Positions 43,601 through 55,600 of a DNA stretch of 64,000 nt are shown one piece after another. The notes under the pieces were generated by a model. It saw nothing but the letters and a program-made list of their open reading frames with translations. It was not told where the DNA came from and made no database searches. Each line of letters starts with the position of its first letter. The stretch's first letter is position 1. The DNA is from Ornithodoros turicata. Lineage: Eukaryota; Arthropoda; Arachnida; Ixodida; Argasidae. The stretch covers positions 80,132,273 to 80,196,272 of the forward strand of contig NC_088201.1 in the NCBI RefSeq assembly GCF_037126465.1, read 5' to 3'. Made by a program: the position numbers and the translations under genes.

Positions 43601-46600
43601 CCACCACAACCGCTCATACAACCAAGCAATCGGTTGCTCCCCACATTTTGCCATGTACGGTGTTTCACCTGTCCTACAGGCCGACCGACTGCTGGGCATC
43701 GCCGACAACGTCTCTCTGAACGACAAACGCAGGACACCCTCACAGATTCATCGATACAGACAGGCTATGAAGGAGCACTTCGATCGCCGTCACAGTCACC
43801 GCATTCCAGACATAGTCGTGGGCGACCTCGTCCTCATTCGTAAAGGCACACTGGACAGGGCGCCGCCACAGGGACCATTCGTGGTGGTCCAAACCGCCTC
43901 GAAGCAGGGGGTACTAAAGACTATTGGATACAGACTTCCGGAAGACGACCGATTGCACATTGCCTCTATCAGCAATATTCTGAAATACAATCCCAGGAGG
44001 GATTACTCCAGACCCCCGGGGCCTATGTAAGGTGCCAACGAGGAGGACGAGAGGGTGAGGTCACGAGGAAGAAAGAAGAGGACACAGTTTTTGGACTATT
44101 GGGTTCCTTCGAGAAGGAACGTTACAATTGTGTATGGTCAACTGAAAGGTGAAATAAGGGTTTTGAAAATGATTTCGTAAAAAACTCGTTTAGAACAATG
44201 TTCTAAACGAAATACCCGCACCTCAGCTGTTTTCTGTAGAATATGCCCTCTGAAACGCCGCTTTTTATAATACGCCATTTAGAAGGGTGTTTTACAAAAC
44301 AGCCCTCTGCATGGTGTGAAACATACACCACAAAGGTGTGTGCAACAGGAAAACCCTTTACACTCGACAGTTACGTTTATTCATTCCGCAGTAGTGTCGT
44401 GCGAATATTAGAATTTTTTCATGAGCGAATACTTATATGTTCAATTCGAGTTGCGAACCGAATACGAATTTCGGTGTTCGAATTGAAAATGGCATCGAAT
44501 GCCTCTTCCGTACCGAATATATTCGAATAGTTTTCGGGGAAAAAACCACGCAAGAACAAACAATCAATCAACAGCGAAACCGCCACAGACACTGTTTAGG
44601 TGCACAAGTATAGACTCGTTCCATTTTGCAGCTGTTCTCTTCGGTTTTACAGTTATTCGGTTCGTATTCGCTTCGGCGCTATAACCTTTCGCTTCGTATA
44701 AGCATCGGCTTTGAAACCACATTTCGCACGGGTCAATTTTTTAGTCAGTGTATGTTTATGAAATGCTACGAAGTGTGCACAACTCGAAGCACAGACACTT
44801 GAAAGCAGATCGATAGATTCGGCCGTAAATGTCCTCCCTCGAGGGGGTGTCTCGAGCTACACTAGGAATATTGCGTACTGTAGTAGTTCGTACTGTTCCG
44901 AAATGGTGTGCGGGTGTTGGATCAACAGTGTGTAGGCAGATTTTACCACCTCTTGCCGCGTCTCACACACTACGTTGTTGCTTTAATCAGTTCGCTCGAT
45001 GAAGATACTTGACTCCCAAGGGAGTAACTGGGATATGACATTTCAAGCGCAATTTAATTAACTCGACTACACACACCGGTAAATACACAGATGGTATGGA
45101 AGTAGGACCTTTCTCATTTCTGAACCCAGGTCCCTATACAGGTCTAGCCACGAAGAGAATGAGATGATGATAAGATGATGACGACGATGATTTCTACAGG
45201 ATGACAGGTTACTAGGGTTGCATTAGGTGCTCCAATAAGTAAGTACACTTACCAGAAGAGACGTTTCACTGTCATTGATCGTTCCGTATTGCTTTACGAA
45301 ACATTCTGTGAGATTTGTATATGCCTTTCTGGTATTATTGGTCCACCAATTGTGTAACTGTCCTTCAGAGTTGAATTGACTGCCTGTCGTACATAATATA
45401 GAAGGATCGTCATACACATTCTGACATCATAGACTTCACAAAAAAGCTGTGGCAAATTAATAGCAACGTTTTTCACAATGCGTTGTAACTTGAGTGGAGT
45501 TCAGGGAGTTGTGACCAGTAATTTGTGAAACTCTACATTATTTTATGGTTAGCTAAAGTACAGAAGCGGGGAAGTTGGTATATCATAGTAGCACAAGTAA
45601 ACGCAGCAAAAAGAACAAAGCACAAAGGAGAAGTGACAGACAAGAAAAACAGCGTCACTCTCCCTTGTGTCACTCCTCTGTCTGTCACTGTCTCTTCTCT
45701 GTCTGTTCACTGCCTGTCACTTCTCCCTTGTGCTTGTGTCATTTTTGCTGCGTTTACATGTACTACTACTATTTTATGGTATTCCTCCATTGCCACTGTA
45801 GTGTAGTGTTCTGCACAATGTGAAGAAACTGACAAAGAGCATTATGCTCCGCATCTGGTGTCTGTTTCAGGGAGGCTGCAGACGATGTGCAGCCTAATCT
45901 CTGAGTTTGGTGTGAAATAAAACATAGCTAGAAGTATGTGGTTTTTCGAGTATCGCAAGTACTACGGGTGTTTTATTACAGTTACGTAGAAACAATATTA
46001 TGTATCATTGCCGACATGTATCTAAATCTGAATAACCTCCCTGAAAGACCTTTCCGCAGGGGGTGCAGAAAGAAAGGGAAGAAAGAGAAAGAAAGGGAGA
46101 ATCGCAAAGCATTTGGTGTATATTCGGGGTGTAGGAGATCTGGATAAATCACTGCCACAACGTCTTCTCTCACAAGAAGAACTGCATGAGGAAGGCAGAG
46201 TTCGAGGTAATGGAAGGAGATCTCGGTCTCAGGGTCGGGCCACCTCAGCTGGGCCTGAGCCGTTGGAACGCTCTGCACGTTACGGAAGTGCACCCTTGTT
46301 TTTCAAGATCATTACAGAAGAAACTGTGGGCGACGCATAAACGAACCTTATGCGTGTTTAATTCAGTGCGCGTTATGTAATTGCTAAATTTTGCGTGAAA
46401 CATGGAGAAAACTTCAGAAATGTTAGAAATGTTTAAGGCAGCGTATGGGGAAGCTTCTTTGTCGTCAATCTAAGTTTTCAGGTGGCACAAGATCTTCAAA
46501 GATGGAAGGAATGCCGTTCAAGATGAACAGTGCCCCGGGTGGCCTTCAACGCCAAGAACCAATGAAAATGTGACCATTGTCAAGACTGCTCTGGATCGAG

Positions 46601-49600
46601 ACAGACATTTGTCAGTCTAATTTTATATGAGCTAGCTACACATCCTGGAACGTTCGAAAATTGTTTTGGGTGTGCGCCCAGCCACTTCCACCACGTGGGT
46701 CCTGCAGCACGAAAATGCGCCGAGTCACCCGTCATTCGATGTGACGAAATTTTTGCCACAGACAACTTCCTTGCCCTTTACAATTTACCCCAGAGCACTC
46801 ACCTGACGCCGTGCGACTTTTCTGTTCCCTAAAATCAGAAAGTACCTTAAGGCACATCTTTTTGGCGCCATTGAAGACCTCCAGTCAGCTACGACGAAGG
46901 CTCTGGACAGCATCTTACATGAAGAGCCTCCCGACTATTATAAAGAATGGCAGCTTCGCTGGGATCACTGTGTACAGTACCATGGGACATAGGTTGAAGG
47001 GGATACAGTCTAATTGTATGTTTTTGAATAAAAGTATTTTTTGTCGTGACCGCAAGACCGCAAGCTTCGAAATATTTGCGTTCTTGTGCAACAGATGGCG
47101 CGCTGGGCCGGAGCGCCGCTCCTGATACATTGTCTGGTCGCGGGAGAGAGTGATTTCACATCTAGACTTCTTTCTCAGTGGACAGGTGTTTACCTGAACC
47201 AGCTTGTTGCGCCTGTCTACGTCACAGGTCACGCGATCAGCCTGTAATCAGGTAATCCCTGATTGGCCACTAGCGCGCCTGGCTCCCGCCTCTTCCGTCG
47301 CCCACCGCCAAATATCTACTCGGCTCCGACTTCGGAGACAGCGTCGCATTTCTATTGTTCGCCGCCGCTCTGACTGCGGCTCGCAACCGCCGCGGCAGGT
47401 CGCTGGAGAAAACGCTGGAGAGACGCCTCATGCGGTTGGGCTTTTCGGACGAACACGTCGACGCTAACCAGAAACAACATTCCACAAGCCGATCATATAC
47501 ACCCCGCGACCTTCAGACGCCGTCTCTCCCGCCCACCGGTCGGTCACCAAAGGCCCTCCAGCCACTCTCTGATTGGACTTGTCTGCGCCAAAGGGCGCTC
47601 CCTGATTGACCTTGTCCAAGTGACGTTTTCTCCGATTTCCAGAGAGGGAACTCCGGCACGCCCTCGGAATTCCCTCTGCTCTTATCATGCATTACATCAA
47701 ATTGCACAGAAACTACTCTACTAGTTCGCATCGGATTGACGGCGTTATTGTGATGATGAGCGAGGAGTAAAACGGCACTATTGTGTCGGAGTTGTCCGCA
47801 ACGGATGCAGCAGTCCCTTTAAGCCATGGAAATCGACACACTAGTTACACTAAACCCATCCGAGGAGCACACGTATATATTGACCCCTCTTGAGACATAA
47901 GTTGGGCTATCGAGCAGGTTAATTCCGATATACCGACATGGCGGAGACGCTTCCGTGTAACCTGAAACGGAGCAACACAGAATAATACGGAAATATTACT
48001 TGTTGAAAAATTGTGCGCAAGCTACCACTGTTCGAAAAATGTGTACTTTTTTCTATGAAGAGCTTTCCACAGGCCGCATGCCTTTTAAGGTATAAACGCT
48101 ACTTTCGTCAAGCTATAGGAATTTTATACCCCCTAAAGGCATAATATTTACACCTTCACAGTAAACTTTTTTACACTTTTTTGGTGTAAATGGCTTGTCC
48201 CATGGCGCACACCTTTTTGGTGTTGCCTTTACACTCAAATGATGGGTGTTTTCTAATGCACCCTTTAGTTAAGTGTATTCCTAATAAAACGCTGTTATAA
48301 TGGGTGTTTAAAAACAAAAACACCCTTAAAATGGGAGTATTCTATTGAAAACACCCTTTATGATGGAATTATTTGCTAGCGAATATTCCATCGCAAATAG
48401 TGTAATAGGAGCTTCCGGGACAGTATACCGACACCACTGGACGTGACATACAGTTCAACGTTCTTGCTTCTATGGCAAGCTGCACCGCGATCGCGGTAGA
48501 CTTCCAGCCGTGGTTCCATTGTAGAACCTAAACCGGAGTGCAATTCGTCGCAGGCACGCCTCGTTAGCTTGTTAACACTGTGGGACCAACGTGAGTGCAG
48601 AGGCATAAAGAGACATGGGGCACCCTCAGTACCCTATATTGGCGTGTCGGATGTATCATATACTGAAATAAAATTTGTTGGGGCACGTTCGTTACATTTG
48701 GTGGGGCGAGAAACGTTTGTAACGGTGGCGGGAATGTGTTTTTGCAATTAACACCCACGCTTGCAACGAGTCAAAGGTATAAGCTAAATTTCTAATATCC
48801 CTCCCTGTCAAATACTGTGCTTTTAACTCAGGTTATCGTCTATAATATGATTACTTGCTGAGCGGAGCTGTGAAACCAGCATAATTTTTCTCTCACTAAA
48901 TAAAACACCATTTTTAACACCATACTCCCAATTCAAATGGGTGTAAAAAACGTGTATTCGACGGAAAACACCTGTTTCAACACCCCACTTTACACCCTTA
49001 ATGATCCACATTGGATAAGACGTGGTGTATGTCGATATTACACCTTTACTAATGCACTTTTTGCACTCTTTGTGGAATAGAAAAGGGTGTTTTTATAAGA
49101 ATACACCTTGTTTGAGCAAATAAAGGTGTAAAATGATTTACTGTGTACGGGCATTTACACCTCTCGACGATTAGACCACGAACACAAGTTCCACCTCACC
49201 TTTTTTTCTTACCACTTCGTCGGAATGGAATAGCCTTCCATCCCGCATAGGATGTCGACGATAATTTATTTGTCTCTGCTAGCACACAGTACTTTACATA
49301 ATTCGCCCGCGTGCCTTGACAGTCATTTCTGTTTATTCCCTTCACTCTTCACAAGTTTTCAATTTCTGCATATTTTTGCGTGTTGTTTCCTCAGTCCTGT
49401 ATTGCTATCGTTTTTGTCCCTTTAACTCTTCACACGTGTTCCACTGGTGCATGTTTTAGGCGTTTTCCCCGTCTTGTATTTGCGCTTTCCCATTTATATT
49501 CCCTATTTATAAGTCCCACGCCCTCATGTAATGGGCTGCCTTGATGGTAGAATAAATAAGTATAAACATGTACCCGAGGCTGTATTTCGGAAACCTTACG

Positions 49601-52600
49601 GTGTGACTTCGGAAAGCGGGGAAGATTCGATTATTTTGAGTGCTACAAAAAAAAAAAAAAAAAAAAAAACGAACTTGGAATATGTACTTTAATAACACCA
49701 ACCACCACGAGAGGGAAGACATTATTTGGACTCCCAAGCACACACGAACACATGCACAAACTGATTCACGAAGCATGTATGTGTGTGGCGGAAAGGAAGC
49801 TCATGCAGATTACTCGCCACGTAATAACAAATGTGGGAGACTTTGATGTTTGCTGTAGAGCAGATACTGATGTAATACACGTCGGCTTCGCAAAACTGTC
49901 GAGGCGCCCTCAGCAGAGCAGCGGCTTTATAAGTGAGGACGCGTAGACTCGGTTATTTCAGGGACTGAAAATAAGCTGCCATAAATCACTCCCCTTATTG
50001 ATTAATATAATATTAATTGATGGAACTGTGAAGAAACAGGGGCTGGTGGCGACGAACATCCATAACGGAACCCTGAGATTGAGGGACGTTTATTTGTCCC
50101 CTCAATCTCAGGGTTCCGTGATGAAAGATATTGCTGTTTTAACGACTGCACCCTTACTGAAACTGCTCTTTAATTGAGACAATACAGTTCCTACAATAAA
50201 GTAATATGGTGTCACACGTTGTATTGGTAAGGGTATACCAAACGCACTGAAGGTACAAATGTGTTACGTTGTTCCTGCTTGATGCCTTTTTATACCGCTT
50301 CTCCTAACGGTGTACAGCGAAACTAAGCGTTTCTATGGCACTTACCCGTATCATCAAAGGCGTGGGTGACTTCGTGGCCAATGAACATTCCAATTGCTCC
50401 CATGTTCACTGACCTGCAGCATTAACGTCGTTGACTACAGATAGCATAACTTGCAAAGCATACTTTGTAAGGAATAAAATCAGCGACACAGCTGAGTAAA
50501 AACTACACAGCCATCCTAGCACGCAGTGCACAATACGCAACAGGAATAGTTCATAATGCATGTGATATTTGATCTCAGTTCTCCCTATGAGAGTGGCACT
50601 ACGTAAGAATGTTTCGCGAAGACTCTGGGGACAGAGCTACCTCCCATGCGTTAAATAACATCACGTGATGGCCACATTAAGTGGAGCCCGTTCCCCAGTG
50701 ACACTCCATGGAACGTCCACACCCACAAAACAGCAGCTACAGTCACACTCTTACTTATTCGCATTACACGGCAACTGAGCCATCGTGCACGTGAAAAGAT
50801 AGCAACTCTGACGAACTAGTGTCATAGGACCCTCCCGGGTATTTGGCCAGCGCCACGCAGAACGTAATGCTATACTTACAGCGGTAGACCGTACTTGTAG
50901 AATGGTGATTGAAGAACCGCAGCCGGGAACACTACAGTGAAAATGAAATAGAAACTTCATTTCGGCACTACTACTACGAGCAGTACAGCAATAGAGCAAG
51001 TGGAAGGCTAGAAAATACAGCGAACAGGTCAGGGAATGTGAAGGGAAATGCTTCAAGACGAGGGGCGCCGATATTTCGAACAGAGACTATTCGACCGTTC
51101 GCCCGGTACAGTCTCTGTTCGAAATATCGGCGGCTGTCGTCCTTACGCACTTCCCTTTACAATAATAGCGCAAGTTATTGAAAACGAGTTTTCGCGTGAA
51201 TACAGCACAGTGTACTATACAAAATGCTGTCCTCGAAAATCTCTTCATAAAGAAGATTGCACAACAATTTTGTGTTGTATAAGTCCCCCAAAGAACTATA
51301 CTGGTGAACATGCGATACCGTACTCAAATAAACGCAATTAAAAACGACGAGGCTTTTCTATACAGCTCAGCTTCATTCAGCTATTTGGTGCATTCCACGC
51401 GAGATTATCCAATTGCCCTGCTATATTTTGTATACCCTGTGCTACGGAAAGACATTACTCCAAGTGAAAAATACCGAAACGCTCCCGATTTACGCGGGCT
51501 TAAGGTTCTTTTTATTCCGTGTTATCGCCGCGAAGCAACTGGCGCTATGAGCGACGTAAGTACAGACGGGGCAGATAGAGAAAGGACAGCAGAAAGGAGA
51601 CGGCGCCAGAGCGTTAGTGTGCGTCCGGGGCCGACGGGCTTCAGGTTTATTTGCTTCAGATAGCTTTAACATCATCCAGCAGAGCACCGTTGTTTTTCAG
51701 GTAAGCAAGAAAACCGAGCGGCGTGAACGTTTCCGGCAAGGTAACGTAAGCATAATCCGCCACACATTCGCAGACGTCATAAGGTGGGCGACCGATATAT
51801 AGGGGATTATGGGTTCTGAAAGACGGCACTTGACGAATAGTCTGCGGGTGCTGGTGGCAAAAGATATTGAAAGGTGTAGCAAAACTGGCCAAGGGTTAGT
51901 GCGAGGAAAAACAGTACGAGCACCCATCACGCGCCAGTCATCGTTGTCGTTCGCACACGTCACAATACCCCCGGGCGCAGGGATTGATCATCCTGGTCAG
52001 TCAAGAGGGGCAAAGTAGGGCTTTAGTCGACAAACGTCTTCGGGGCTGGGAGCATCTTGATGGCTTATTCATTGTCGTCTCCTATCCTCGTCGTCTCTTG
52101 TGGTCCTAGGGTCGGGGCTGGGGCGTTGATGGCCAGAACAACAGCGCTTCGAAGAAGGCTTGCTCCGCTCCTCCACAAAATGATACGGGCAGCACAGCGT
52201 GGTGATGGCAATGGTTTAATGGACAGAATGAGAATGGCCGTGCGTGACACGCGCCCGTCCCTGCCGACACCGTTGTCGTCGTCGTCGTCGTAACAATATT
52301 GTAAAACGCGGTGAGAATGTTTTGTGTCCAATCGGTGTCTTGCTTAGTTAGTGGAACAGAAACAGGGGGTTACGAGGCATTAGCTGCGAATTCAACTGAA
52401 ATAGCTTGCACGGTAACTGAGAGCGTCATAAGAAAGTTGATAATTGATGATTCATGGCTTTATGTCGCGAGACGATTATGATCTGCAAGAAAGCATGTGT
52501 GAGCGTTTGTTTAGCTTTGGTTTCTGCCCAAACTGCCGCTTTAACGGCTGACGTCACAAGGTGGGCGATCGATATAAAGGGGGATTATGGGTTGTGAAAG

Positions 52601-55600
52601 ACGGCACTTGACGATGAGTCTGCGGGTGCCGGTGGCGGAAGACATTGTAAAACGCGATGATAAAGTTTTGTATCGAATCGGTGGCTTGATTGATTAGCGG
52701 AACAGGAACAGGGGGTTGCGGGGCATTTGTGCACGGTAACTGAAAGCGCCATAAGAAAGTTGGTAATTGATGATTCGTGGCCTTATGTCGCGAGACGATT
52801 ATTATCTGCAAGAAAGCTCGTGGGGGCGTTTGTGGGAGCTTTTACAGCACAGTGGCGTTACCGCTTGAGACAAGTTGACCCTCCCCAGTGGAGTCACTGC
52901 CGTGCTGTAGAAGATCTAGAGCACATTCTTCTCCATTGCCCACACTACCAACCTTCCCGAACCGTACGCTCCGGATCCCTTAACGAGCTAGGCTCTCGCC
53001 CCCTCTGTCTCACAAAATTGCTTGGTCCCTACCCTAGCCACATCCAGCCCCTCCAACGCTCTGCCTTCAAAGCTCTCTTCACCTTTCTGGATACCATAGG
53101 ACTCCGATCCTTATTGTGAAGGGGCTCATCCCCGCATCACCTCCAGCAATGGGGTAGAGTATCACCCCTAGCGATGAAACTCCCCATTCATCATCTCGCA
53201 ATAAAGTTGTTGTTGCTTTGGTTTGTGCCCAAAGTGCCGCTGTAGCGCATGTTCATGTTCAGCGCAATGTGGACAATGATAATACTCACAAATGTCGTTG
53301 GTACCAGGATTGTAGAAAGCATTTACCACGGCTGGGCCAGTTACCCATCTGTAATGTTGACAGGTCGTAAGCATATACGAGTACATCCACATCTTTCACA
53401 AGACACGTGGCTTTTTGGTGTTGAAAGACTTTGCGCGCGTCTAGCCTCTATTTTGATTAATTAAACGCATAATCCTACTGTCTAAACCAGATGGCACGGA
53501 CCCAAAGTATGGATGCTCTTTCACGTGGTCCATATAGCTTCTGCGATTTTTCCCGAAATATACATTTTGTAATTTCCTGGAAAATCCGAATGAAGTGCCT
53601 GTGGAAATGGCGCCCAGTTGTGCCCGCCCGTGTAGCATCCAAACTTGGAGGTATCTCGAGTATCGAACTCTAAATACTGTATCTTAAATACTTTTGTTGG
53701 TATCTTAGTATCGTACTGAGTACGCTTCGTGAAAAGTATTTGTACTGTAATTAAAATACTTTTTTCAGTATTTAGTACTCGGTACTCTAATTACTCTTTC
53801 CTTTTAGTCGAATATTGAGATGGACATTCCTTTTCTTCTATTTCTTCTTCTTCTTTTCTTTTTTTTTTTTTTTTTTTTTGCCGCACCTGACGCCAGTTCA
53901 CCTTTCCAGGCCCTTTCAAAGGAAGTTCGCGCTGTTATCATTTGGCTTGAAACACCACGTGTGTTCTGACCTTAAAACTGGGCTCTCAGTGCAACGACTC
54001 CTCTTTTGTGTGGTGTGTGTCCGATGTGTTATCCAAAATAGCTCAGCCTTTTATTGTCCTCTTGCATTGCATTCCAACTTCGACTTCTACCCTACGGTTT
54101 TGTGTGTTACGTTCTGGGAGGCCTTTGCGAGGCCTTTGTCTAATTTGCAGGCATATTTTGACACCTCTGTACCTGCTTACTTTTTGAGTATCTGATAAGT
54201 ATCTTAAATACTTCTTATAGTATATACTACTCTACTCTAAATACTTTCATTTCTAACTATCTTTACTGTATTTTAAATATATTTTGAGCGCACTATTTAG
54301 TAACGTATTTTAAATACTCTTTTGTAGTATCTTCTACATGTCTGGACTAGCATATAAGTTAACAAAGCTATACTCACTCAGTTGTCTTGTTGTAGGAAGT
54401 GTGTAGATGACTGAGCTCCGTGAGAATGCGATTTTTCCGTAGGTTAGCAGCCACTGTCACGTACGGTGTATCCTTCTGGAACATCTGTACCTGTGTATGA
54501 TTTCAATTGCACTTTTAGACAGATGAAGACGTAAACTACTTGTAAAATTACAGTACCCCTCGTATAAAGGGTGTTTCGCTCACCAAGATAAAAACTCTTA
54601 TTTAAAAAAAATGTACTTGGCTCAACATAAGGTACTCCTAACTCGGTCACGTACAACATCATTCGAGGCATCCTTCTTTCAACGAACATCATCAGATTGG
54701 AATAGACTCCCACGGCATATTGCAGAACTCACGGATCATATCCAATTTACCAACGCATTAATCGCCGAGTTCACTTGACCATTGTCGCTCCATGTACACG
54801 CACATCATTGCTCTCTAACGTAGATATATTCTTTGCGTTTCACCTTGGTATAATCTTTTTCTGTCTGCTGTCTTTTTGTGTGTGTTTTTTTTTGTTTTTT
54901 TAGTCTATGTTCATTGTTTGATGTACAGTGCCAGTGTGTTGCATACGTGCTCACTCCCTCATGCAATGGCCTAAAGGCCCCTTGATGGACCAATAAATAA
55001 TAATAATAATAACATTATGGTGTCAACGCTAGTTATCTCTAAGGAGATCGTGTCATTACTTCTGAGCACTTTTATCAAATCTAATTCGCGATAAATTTAA
55101 TTTGCCATGTGAACCTCACATCTTTTTTTTTTTACACACACAGAAAGCGCATGGCGGATTCCATCGCAAAATACGTTCACTTATACAGTGGTCGTATACG
55201 GAAAAAATTGCGAAAACGTCAATTCGAGGCGTGCAAATTGCCGAGTGGCCTGAGATCTCCGAAACAAGCAATGCGACCAGGCCAGGTACCTGCCCCTGCA
55301 CTTTTCCTTTTCCAAGCGTCTGCTGATAACGGCAGAATGGTTGCAACGCAAAGTTACTTGAAAAAATTCGGTGTATATGGCCGCTGATTGCTAACGATCC
55401 TCGTTAGCTGCGGAACGAACAGCGCTGCTCATTGCCAAAGCCTCTACGTGCATGACAACTGCGCGTTCGCTCCTTTGTGAACGCGTCGACTCCAAAGTGG
55501 ACGGAGTCTGCAGTCCCATTGTTTGCTGAGCTTCTCGTTCGGCTTTCCTTCTCACACGATAGAGCCGGCGGCAACGATGCGCATTGCTCCTAGCCGGAAC

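Larger units (their letters stand above)
39955..44126 (+). mobile_element. Complete Ty3/Gypsy LTR retrotransposon
   Basis: Both 101-bp LTRs (39955-40055 and 44026-44126) run TGTAAG..TTACA and are identical by eye. The host duplication ATTGT flanks both sides (39950-39954, 44127-44131). A primer-binding-like TGGCGCAGCCGAC follows the left LTR after 2 bp. gag and pol fill the interior; there is no env. Despite identical LTRs the coding region has two in-frame TAG codons, a frameshift and a mutated integrase active site. Inserted in intron 7 of the M13 gene, antisense to it. Confidence 0.95.
39898..44375. repeat. CACAGTAAA-type MITE split by the Gypsy element
   Basis: CACAGTAAATTTTATTTACACC at 39898 starts a MITE of the same kind as the one at 48152-49148. 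It continues to 39954, is interrupted by the retrotransposon with its ATTGT duplication, and resumes at 44127 with GGGTGT/ACACC words to about 44375. The right end is poorly preserved. Confidence 0.5.
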
